From Gammaproteobacteria bacterium (GTDB lineage: Bacteria > Pseudomonadota > Gammaproteobacteria > Eutrophobiales > Eutrophobiaceae): a stretch of 12,477 nt of DNA. The notes under the pieces are model-generated. The model was not told the DNA's origin. It worked only from the letters and a program-made list of their open reading frames with translations, and did not search any database. The stretch covers positions 1 through 12,477 of the forward strand of contig JAAXHV010000216.1 of NCBI GenBank assembly GCA_012270695.1, written 5' to 3'. Position 1 is the first letter of the stretch. Every line of letters starts with the position of its first letter. This document shows positions 7,334-12,477 of the stretch, piece after piece. A program made the position numbers and the translations under genes.

Positions 7334-7379
7334 GCCCTGCCATTTCACCGGTGGATGCGCTCCGGTGAGATAGCAGGGC
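7334..7379 (+). other. Long near-perfect hairpin at the 5' end of the membrane-pair transcript
   Basis: Arm GCCCTGC (7334-7340), C, then ATTTCACCGG (7342-7351); a 10-nt loop (7352-7361); then CCGGTGAGAT (7362-7371), A, and GCAGGGC (7373-7379). The arms form 17 pairs (one G-T) interrupted by a single C-A mismatch. A short TAATTTT (7380-7386) follows, so it could act as a weak terminator or attenuator, a transcript-stabilising 5' hairpin, or part of a small RNA. It starts about 4 nt after the predicted transcription start and ends 38 nt before the downstream ATG. I do not recognise it as a known riboswitch. Confidence 0.6.
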
Positions 7380-7417
7380 TAATTTTAAAAGTCATCTTCA
7401 ATCAAAGGGGGCAGGCA

Positions 7418-7762
7418 ATGCTTGAGTATGCAATTGGTATCTTCTTAGTAGCGGCAGTTGGCGGATTAATCATGGCGTTAATGATTTTCAAGGGCAAAAT
7501 GGCGCCCTGGGCATTATCGCTTCTGCACATGTTGTTAGGCGCCACCGGCCTGGTATTAGCAGGCATTGCAGCCATGACTGTCGGTGGCGGTGTGTTGGTA
7601 ATGGGGCTGATTGTCCTGCTTGGCGCAGCCGTGGGCGGGTTTTACCTGGCATCCATCCACCTGGACAAAGAGATAGCTCCCCGACCGGCCGTCGTTGTCC
7701 ATGGGATGGTGGCAGTCGCCGGAGTTGTTCTACTGCTGATAGCCCTCTTTGCAGGCACATAG
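7418..7762 (+). CDS. Small four-helix membrane protein of unknown function
   Basis: A 114-aa, highly hydrophobic protein with four likely transmembrane helices at about 4-24, 32-52, 56-80 and 90-112. The second and fourth helices resemble each other, each opening with a histidine (H37 in LLHMLLGATGLVLAGI; H95 in VVHGMVAVAGVVLLLI), which suggests an internal duplication. The ATG at 7418 is preferred over an in-frame start at 7355. It has AAGGGG (7405-7410) 7 nt upstream, whereas 7355 lies inside the hairpin at 7334-7379 and adds a non-family-like basic stretch. A DUF2231-like membrane protein gene follows after 19 nt, probably in the same transcript. I do not know its function. The paired histidines could bind heme or metal, but nothing here proves it. 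Confidence 0.75.
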   Translation: MLEYAIGIFLVAAVGGLIMALMIFKGKMAPWALSLLHMLLGATGLVLAGIAAMTVGGGVLVMGLIVLLGAAVGGFYLASIHLDKEIAPRPAVVVHGMVAVAGVVLLLIALFAGT

Positions 7763-7781
7763 GTATTAATCAAGAATTTCA

Positions 7782-8246
7782 ATGCCGGATAGAGAGGTCG
7801 TCAGGAGACACCGCTTTCATCCGGCATTGGTTCACTTTCCCATTGCCTGCTGGGTCCTGTCCCATCCGACGGACCTGGCCGCGCTGATTGGTATCAAAAC
7901 CCTTTTTTTTGGCCTGGATTGCTGGGCCGTCTCGGCACTACTGGTATGGGCAGGGGTTGTTTTCGCTTTGCCTGCAATGGTTGTCGGCATCTACGATTTC
8001 ATGCAGCTACCGGACGAAGACAGGTTGATGTCGGCATTTTACAAACACATCAGTTTCGTCGGCACGGCATGGATCCTGTACCTGGCGAGCGGCTATACCC
8101 GACTGGCCGACAACCTGGCTTTAGCGCCGCCCGCGTTACTGCCGGCGCTTATCTCCGCTGTCGGCTTGTTATGCCTTTGTATCGGCGGGTGGTATGGCGG
8201 ACAGATGGTATACAAATATCACCTGGGAATAAATCCCGGCGAGTGA
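7782..8246 (+). CDS. DUF2231-like integral membrane protein
   Basis: A 154-aa membrane protein with the DUF2231 opening signature H-P-A-L-V-H-F-P-I-A (H13, H18), followed by about four transmembrane helices (around 18-40, 46-68, 86-106 and 112-140). The loop between helices two and three carries acidic residues (LPDEDR). DUF2231 proteins are widespread inner-membrane proteins without an established function; the conserved histidines have suggested a redox or heme role, which is unproven. The ATG at 7782 has only a weak purine stretch upstream (AAGAA). It lies 19 nt after the 114-aa membrane gene and ends 11 nt before the convergent gene on the other strand. No terminator is evident between the two convergent genes. 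Confidence 0.82.
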   Translation: MPDREVVRRHRFHPALVHFPIACWVLSHPTDLAALIGIKTLFFGLDCWAVSALLVWAGVVFALPAMVVGIYDFMQLPDEDRLMSAFYKHISFVGTAWILYLASGYTRLADNLALAPPALLPALISAVGLLCLCIGGWYGGQMVYKYHLGINPGE

Positions 8247-8257
8247 TGGGTCCGTGA

Positions 8258-9034
8258 TTATACTTTTTTTATTTCCAGGTCGTGGCCGTAAACAGTTTTC
8301 AGGACCGCAATCAACTCCTGCGTCCTGGCCGCGCTGACCAGGTAAACGGTATTCAATATCTTTCCGTCCTCGAATACGATTTGCAGGAACTCCCGTTCCA
8401 TCCTCCCTGAGTCGGTTATGTCAATGATTGAAAATGAGCGTAGATGATCAATCTGGTCGATGTTGGTGCTGGTAGCCAGGAAACTGCGCCAGCGGCGATA
8501 GCTGATCTGTTCTTCAGTTACGACAAGGTGGGTGCTGTACGCTACCAGGTTCAACAAAAAAACAAAAACACAGGTCGAAATGCTGATTTTGCCGATCCAC
8601 GAGAACCATTTTTGTACGGCGACACCACCGTCTTTCATGCTCAGCAAGGCGGCAAAGCGTTCCTTGCCCAGCATTCTCATAAAAACAGTGCAGATAATGA
8701 CAGCCAACGGGAAGCCCAATAGCAGGCCGGTCATCAAAGAATATCCGAGCGAATCTGACATGCGCGATTCGAACAGGTAGCCGGATCGAAAACTGACGGA
8801 AAGACTGAATAAACTATACTGGATTAACCCGACAATAACTCCGGATATGATGCTGACGATCAAATAAATGCTTTTGTACTTGAAGCCGATGTCTTTTTGA
8901 TAGCGCTCCAATCGACTTGCGTCAATCCGGGCGATTTCTGCAAGCTTGAACAACGGTTCTTTAATCACCCAGAAGTAACGATAGATAATGACCAGTAGAA
9001 TTAACGGGAATAATATGGCAATTAAGGTTGTCAA
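8258..9034 (-). CDS. Four-helix membrane protein with a C-terminal cytosolic domain, function unknown
   Basis: A 258-aa protein on the minus strand that I do not recognise. Likely transmembrane helices lie at about 3-22, 54-76, 97-120 and 143-166, with a charged stretch at 25-53 between the first two. Residues 168-258 form a soluble domain (THLVVTEEQISYRRWRSF..., alternating strands, final helix) reminiscent of bacterial PH-like domains in small membrane proteins; this is a loose resemblance. The start is a TTG at 9034 with a TGAGA-like stretch about 7 nt upstream; no ATG or GTG keeps the first helix. Base composition is more AT-rich than its neighbours, with many Ile, Ser and Lys codons, hinting at separate ancestry. 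It diverges from the esterase gene across 51 bp and converges on the DUF2231 gene. Confidence 0.72.
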   Translation of the reverse strand: MTTLIAILFPLILLVIIYRYFWVIKEPLFKLAEIARIDASRLERYQKDIGFKYKSIYLIVSIISGVIVGLIQYSLFSLSVSFRSGYLFESRMSDSLGYSLMTGLLLGFPLAVIICTVFMRMLGKERFAALLSMKDGGVAVQKWFSWIGKISISTCVFVFLLNLVAYSTHLVVTEEQISYRRWRSFLATSTNIDQIDHLRSFSIIDITDSGRMEREFLQIVFEDGKILNTVYLVSAARTQELIAVLKTVYGHDLEIKKV

Positions 9035-9074
9035 AGAGAGTTCTCACAGTGACGCAGTAGTTATCTTTATATAG

Positions 9075-9080
9075 CATAAT
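9075..9080 (+). promoter_or_regulatory. Possible -10 element of the esterase operon
   Basis: CATAAT (five of six matches to TATAAT) ends 5 nt before the esterase ATG at 9086. No good -35 is visible at 17 nt; GTGACG (9049-9054) is 20 nt away. No Shine-Dalgarno separates it from the ATG. If real, the transcript would be leaderless or nearly so. The 51-bp divergent gap also holds a short TCAC-A-GTGA palindrome (9044-9052). Confidence 0.25.
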
Positions 9081-9085
9081 TTACG

Positions 9086-9940
9086 ATGAACAGTGTCATT
9101 GACAAATTTCGAAACGGTGTTTTGCTCTCAGCCTTTCTGCTTTCAGGATGTGCGCTTCCGGAAAGCGAACTGTCGAACACATCCTATTCCGGGGAAATGA
9201 CTTATACCTGCGCTGCCGGCGCTATGGTCGGTGCAACCGGCAAAACGGATGAACTGCTGACTGAACGCGGTATCCGTTACTATGTCCGCACGCCGTTGAA
9301 TTACGACAACCGTATCGCGCACCCCCTGATGATGGTCTTCTCCCCGGGCGACCGTAGCGGACTGGGAACGGAGTGGTTTACCAAGCTCACGACCGGTGCC
9401 ACCCGTGACGGATTTGTCGTCGTCTACGCCGATAACCGGCCGCGCAAGTTACCCGCCCTGAACAGGCCGCTGGCAAAAGAGTGGATCCTGGAGCTGGGCA
9501 CGATTCCTGCACTGGTCGCCATGCGCTGGTGTATCGACCTGGACCGGGTATTTCTGACCGGCCATTCCAACGGCGGGACAATATCCACTGCGCTGGCGTT
9601 GCTGGAGGAATCCCCGCTCAGTCCGGCCGCTATTGCGCCCAGCGCCGCAGGTTTTCGCGGAGATGACTTAAAACCTTTTGCCTGCCCTGCGCCGCTGCCG
9701 GTTTTAGTCATGCACAGCAACAATGACAAGGTATTTCCCGGTTACGGCGCCGAAACCATCCACTGGTGGAAACAATGCAACCAATGCCCGGAGAGCTTCC
9801 GTCCACTGGGAGAAAACTGCATTTCTTACCTTGACTGCGCGCAAAACGTCAGCACTATCTATTGTGAAGGCGAAAAAAGGCATACTGTATGGCCGCAAAG
9901 AAATAAGCGGATAATTTCATTTTTTTCCGACGTCCGATAG
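9086..9940 (+). CDS. Lipoprotein alpha/beta hydrolase, PHB-depolymerase/feruloyl-esterase type
   Basis: A 284-aa secreted esterase-like protein. The N-terminus is a lipoprotein signal: hydrophobic 11-20 followed by lipobox LLSGC with lipidated Cys22, and Ser/Glu-rich residues after it. Alpha/beta-hydrolase features follow in order: MMVFSPGD (82-89), the nucleophile elbow GHSNGG with Ser161, Asp214 in HSNNDKVFP, and His266 in KRHTVWP. This order and the short length fit the LpqC-like polyhydroxybutyrate depolymerase or feruloyl-esterase group, which cleaves esters outside the cytoplasm. The mature part has eight further cysteines (42, 149, 200, 231, 234, 245, 251, 260), five of them in the last 55 residues, suggesting disulfides in the periplasm. 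The true substrate is unknown. The ATG lacks a ribosome site. A YqaA-like gene follows after 21 nt. Confidence 0.85.
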   Translation: MNSVIDKFRNGVLLSAFLLSGCALPESELSNTSYSGEMTYTCAAGAMVGATGKTDELLTERGIRYYVRTPLNYDNRIAHPLMMVFSPGDRSGLGTEWFTKLTTGATRDGFVVVYADNRPRKLPALNRPLAKEWILELGTIPALVAMRWCIDLDRVFLTGHSNGGTISTALALLEESPLSPAAIAPSAAGFRGDDLKPFACPAPLPVLVMHSNNDKVFPGYGAETIHWWKQCNQCPESFRPLGENCISYLDCAQNVSTIYCEGEKRHTVWPQRNKRIISFFSDVR

Positions 9941-9961
9941 GTTCGATTCCGGCCAATATAC

Positions 9962-10372
9962 ATGGAGCTTTGGGGATTATTCATCAGTGCTTTTATATCG
10001 TCTACCCTGGCGCCTGGCGGCTCCGAAGTCGTATTGGCGTACCTGGTTTTAAATTCCGGTATTTCATACTATTGGCTGGGGACTGTTGCCACAATCGGGA
10101 ACACGTTGGGGGCATTGACCACTTATTTTCTCGGGTATTTCCCAGCACACCGGATATCAGTCCGGTATGCTGAAAAACTGCATAACCCCAGGGCAATCGG
10201 CCTGCTGCGTAAATGGGGTATTTTTACCTTGTTGTTCAGTTGGCTGCCGGTTATCGGCGACGCGTTCTGTTTCGCCGCAGGCTGGTTGCGATTGCCCGTC
10301 CTTCGGGCAACAGCTTTCATTGTCACGGGAAAAGCGTTACGTTATGCCGTACTGATCTATTACCTCGTATAG
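9962..10372 (+). CDS. YqaA-like (DedA/SNARE-associated family) membrane protein
   Basis: A 136-aa inner-membrane protein with the YqaA pattern: STLAPGGSEVVLAYL (14-28), GNTLGALTTYFLGYF (46-60), a short charged loop (61-85), WLPVIGDAFCFAAGWLR (94-110) and GKALRYAVL (123-131). It has about four hydrophobic segments, some of them re-entrant in the DedA fold. DedA-superfamily members act in lipid or ion transport across the inner membrane; the YqaA branch is uncharacterised. Its length is typical. The ATG at 9962 has no convincing ribosome site and may be translated by coupling to the upstream esterase gene. The MutS-like gene begins only 4 nt after its stop, so the two are very likely cotranscribed. 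Confidence 0.87.
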   Translation: MELWGLFISAFISSTLAPGGSEVVLAYLVLNSGISYYWLGTVATIGNTLGALTTYFLGYFPAHRISVRYAEKLHNPRAIGLLRKWGIFTLLFSWLPVIGDAFCFAAGWLRLPVLRATAFIVTGKALRYAVLIYYLV

Positions 10373-10376
10373 AAAC

Positions 10377-12089
10377 ATGAAATCCATTTTGCTGAAAGCA
10401 CGCTATGCCTTGACGCAAAAACAGGTCAGCGCGCGTGATTATCTCTACTCGGGAGAGGCCGACACGATGCAGATAGACGGCAAAACCCATGACCTGATCG
10501 AACTGGACAAATTAGACCGCTGCATGGATACCACGAATACCCTGGCCGGCCGGATTACCCTGAGCCACAGCCTGGGAAACCCGAGCACCGATTTGGACCA
10601 TATCAAGGCCAAACAGGCTGCCACCCTCGAGATCATCGAAAACGAAAAACTGCGCTCAGGACTCGAAACCGTATTCTCAGCGGCATCCAGGTATCAGGAA
10701 GACTTTCACCGCCTGCTCTTCGGCAGGTTTATAGGCTTGCTCTCCGACCCGGCCACACGTCTGGAATACCAGGGCTACGGCTATGCCAGTTTTCGTTACG
10801 GTATCCGGTTTTTGCCCTCTGTTATTGAAAAAATAGACGAGTTGCCGGAGACCGGATCTTCCTACCTGACAGGAGCGATTGCAAAGCTCAAGGACTTCAA
10901 GTCCACATCCAGTTATGAATTGCTGACCGCTCCCGTGTACCTGCGGCCGGGGCGCATCATGCCCAGGAGTGAGAGAAAACTGTTTTCCTTTCGTTTTAAA
11001 CCCTCTCCCTTCAAGCTCAGTATCATTCTCCTGCTGGCATTGTTGTTTTACAGCATCCCCGTCTATCTTCAATTAAATCCCATGTCGGCAAGCATGATGT
11101 CATTTTTCATGTTCTTAACGATCTTCATTTACCTGCCGGTGGTCGGCTCGATTGACCGGGACCACGTCATCTACCCGTTCAGAAAAGCATTGCTGAAAGC
11201 AGGCGAAGTCGAACATGCAGTCGAGGGGTTGGGGCAACTGGACGAATTATTGAGTTTCTACCGTTACTTCGCGGCCAACAAGAACAAGACCTGCCTGCCG
11301 GAGGTCAGGAATACCGACAGGTGCATAATCAGCCTGGGCAAGGTATGCCATCCGGTGCTGGGTTTCAATAATGAAAAATATATAGCCAACGACTTCAACA
11401 ACCGGGATAAGTCACTGGTTTTCATCAGTGGTCCAAACAGCGGCGGTAAAACGGCGCTCTGTAAGACACTGGCCCTGACCCAGGTCATGGCGCAATCGGG
11501 AAGCGTCATTCTTGCACGCTCCGGCACGCTCAGCATAACGGATAGAATCTGCTACCAGGCGCCGGCTGACTACGCGGTGGGGCAGGCTCCGGGGCTCGCT
11601 TCCACCCCGACTGACTACACGGCGGGACAAGCGCCGGGTCTCGCTTCCACCCCGGCTGGCTACATGCCGGGACAGGCCGCGGGTTATGGCATTCCGGGGC
11701 GGGCGGCAGAGGATGAAGGCCGGTTCGGTATGGAATTGCGGCGTACCAGGGAAATATTTTTCAGCACAACCAAAAAGAGCCTGGTGATCCTGGACGAATT
11801 ATCGGAAGGCACCTCACACCAGGAAGAAACCAAAATCGCCGTGATGATCCTGAACGGGTTTATCCGCATAGGAAACGCAACGATCCTCGTCTCCCATAAT
11901 TACGACCTTGCCCGGATACTGGAAGATCAGGATGCCGGGGTCTTTTATAAATTCTACTTGGAAAACAACAGCCCGGCTTTTACCCTGACGGCTGGCATTT
12001 CAGAGTTCAGCCACGCCGAGCTGGTTGCCGCGAGAATCGGGTTCAGCCAGACAGATATCGACCGGCATCTTGAGGACTTGAGTCTTTAA
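10377..12089 (+). CDS. Membrane-anchored MutS-family ATPase with an internal tandem-repeat insertion
   Basis: A 570-aa protein with the MutS core and C-terminal ATPase domains but without the mismatch-recognition domain. An N-terminal helical lever-like region (about 40-210) leads to two transmembrane helices (about 213-233 and 237-258), a helical linker ending in CLPEV, and then the ABC-type ATPase. Motifs are Walker A GPNSGGKT (352-359), Walker B LVILDE (469-474) followed by LSEGTSH, and the H-loop VSH with H507. Residues 397-441, in the loop before the GRFGMEL motif, are three 15-residue repeats (DY.(A/V)GQAPGLASTP-like) not expected in MutS. Such MutS-related membrane proteins are known but uncharacterised; a role in mismatch repair is doubtful without the recognition domain. 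It starts 4 nt after the YqaA-like gene, and a YcxB-like gene follows after 20 nt. Confidence 0.88.
   Translation: MKSILLKARYALTQKQVSARDYLYSGEADTMQIDGKTHDLIELDKLDRCMDTTNTLAGRITLSHSLGNPSTDLDHIKAKQAATLEIIENEKLRSGLETVFSAASRYQEDFHRLLFGRFIGLLSDPATRLEYQGYGYASFRYGIRFLPSVIEKIDELPETGSSYLTGAIAKLKDFKSTSSYELLTAPVYLRPGRIMPRSERKLFSFRFKPSPFKLSIILLLALLFYSIPVYLQLNPMSASMMSFFMFLTIFIYLPVVGSIDRDHVIYPFRKALLKAGEVEHAVEGLGQLDELLSFYRYFAANKNKTCLPEVRNTDRCIISLGKVCHPVLGFNNEKYIANDFNNRDKSLVFISGPNSGGKTALCKTLALTQVMAQSGSVILARSGTLSITDRICYQAPADYAVGQAPGLASTPTDYTAGQAPGLASTPAGYMPGQAAGYGIPGRAAEDEGRFGMELRRTREIFFSTTKKSLVILDELSEGTSHQEETKIAVMILNGFIRIGNATILVSHNYDLARILEDQDAGVFYKFYLENNSPAFTLTAGISEFSHAELVAARIGFSQTDIDRHLEDLSL
11565..11699 (+). 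repeat. 45-nt in-frame tandem repeat, three units, inside the MutS-like gene
   Basis: Units are 11565-11609, 11610-11654 and 11655-11699. Units 1 and 2 match at 38 of 45 bases by my count, with the shared core CTCGCTTCCACCCCG at their ends. Unit 3 matches unit 2 at about 23 of its first 30 bases and then diverges. The period is a multiple of three, so the frame is kept, giving a 15-residue protein repeat rich in Gly, Ala and Pro. It is GC-richer than the surrounding gene. Confidence 0.9.
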
Positions 12090-12109
12090 CACCATACCCG
12101 TCAGCCGAT

Positions 12110-12477
12110 ATGAAACAGCAAGTCCTGGCAGAAATAGAGTTTGAAATCACGGAGAAATCGCTTTCGGCATTCAATGAGCATCACGCGCAATATGTTCCTA
12201 AGCTCAAAAAGTCGATAGAACGCCACCGTATCCTGTGGCCGGTCGGGATTGTCCTGCTTGCTGCCTATGCCTGGCACCGGGAAGGAGAGCCGTTCTTTGT
12301 GGCCGGGATGGTTGTTACCGCGCTGTTATGGAGTTTGTTTGTGCCTGGAATCCTGAAGGACATATACCGCAAATCAGTTCGAAAACATTATTCCGAACAG
12401 GCAAAAAGAGAGATATACGGTACCCACAAGATGCAGATCAAGGAAGCTGCCCTGGTCGAATTCTCTCCGGGCGGGCG
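12110..12477 (+). CDS. YcxB-like membrane protein, 3' end beyond the window
   Basis: The frame opened by the ATG at 12110 is read for 122 codons with no stop and runs off the window. After a polar N-terminus (MKQQVLAEIEFEIT, residues 1-14; helical and basic to about 42) come two hydrophobic helices at about 43-55 and 64-82, the second ending WSLFVPGILKD. A charged helix follows (KSVRKHYSEQAKREIYG), then the start of a beta-rich domain (HKMQIKEAALVEFSPGG). This matches the layout of YcxB-like proteins, a small uncharacterised bacterial membrane family with two helices followed by a C-terminal domain. It begins 20 nt after the MutS-like gene, probably in the same transcript. The ribosome site is weak. 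Family assignment rests on layout and the QIKEAALVEF-type segment, so it is moderately sure. Confidence 0.7.
   Translation, partial: MKQQVLAEIEFEITEKSLSAFNEHHAQYVPKLKKSIERHRILWPVGIVLLAAYAWHREGEPFFVAGMVVTALLWSLFVPGILKDIYRKSVRKHYSEQAKREIYGTHKMQIKEAALVEFSPGG

Noticed and set aside
7355..7417. Upstream start for the 114-aa membrane protein
   Set aside because: That start lies within the 7334-7379 hairpin and lacks a ribosome site, whereas 7418 has AAGGGG at a proper distance.
8222..8272. Intrinsic terminator between the DUF2231 gene and the convergent gene
   Set aside because: A 6-bp hairpin (8222-8240) and a T-rich tract (8263 onward) exist, but they are over 20 nt apart, so the terminator geometry is wrong; the tract is explained by Lys codons of the minus-strand gene.
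10377..12089. Calling this gene mutS or a mismatch-repair protein
   Set aside because: It lacks the N-terminal mismatch-recognition domain, has two membrane helices, and departs from the MutS motifs (GPNMGGKST, DEIGRGTS). Only the family-level call is supported.
1..12477. CRISPR array, tRNA or rRNA genes, insertion sequences, phage genes
   Set aside because: No regularly spaced direct repeats other than the in-gene 45-nt units, no transposase or integrase frames, and no tRNA-like cloverleaf or rRNA sequence noticed.

Overview
The window (about 12.5 kb, moderately GC-rich, dense short-gap operons, Shine-Dalgarno starts mixed with starts lacking one) reads as a proteobacterial chromosome fragment. 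A gammaproteobacterium-like host is the best guess, from the protein families and from a CATTCCGGC-type REP-like remnant. I could not confirm the lineage without a search.

Left half (52-7169, all + strand): an aromatic-catabolism operon. A MarR-family regulator sits behind a perfect 11+11 bp inverted repeat that overlaps its own -35 region, and its ATG lies where the transcript should begin. It overlaps an amidase-signature enzyme whose triad falls at K96/S171/S195, the positions I recall for the nitrile-hydratase-linked Rhodococcus amidase. Next come a tungsten/molybdopterin aldehyde:ferredoxin oxidoreductase (AOR) family protein, BoxC (2,3-epoxybenzoyl-CoA dihydrolase) and BoxB (diiron benzoyl-CoA 2,3-epoxidase). 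BoxB and BoxC are the core of the aerobic CoA-dependent ('box') benzoate pathway. The amidase could feed it by hydrolysing benzamide-like amides. The AOR could feed it by oxidising benzaldehyde, or could act after BoxC in place of the usual semialdehyde dehydrogenase BoxD. BoxA (the reductase), a benzoate-CoA ligase, BoxD and an obvious redox partner for the AOR are not in the window.

Middle (7170-9034): a 248-bp gap holds a consensus TTGACA -35 element and a long near-perfect hairpin just after the predicted transcript start. It is followed by two small membrane protein genes (a 114-aa four-helix protein and a DUF2231-type protein). A convergent 258-aa membrane protein of unknown function lies on the - strand.

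Right half (9086-12477, + strand): a tightly packed operon of four genes. They encode a cysteine-rich lipoprotein esterase of the polyhydroxybutyrate-depolymerase/feruloyl-esterase type, a YqaA/DedA-like membrane protein, a membrane-anchored MutS-family ATPase carrying a 3 x 45-nt in-frame tandem repeat inside its ATPase domain, and a YcxB-like membrane protein cut by the window end. The most unusual points are the AOR inside the box operon, the repeat expansion in the MutS-like ATPase, the operator with a leaderless start, and the hairpin leader at 7334-7379. Bases 1-51 show no gene that I can support.
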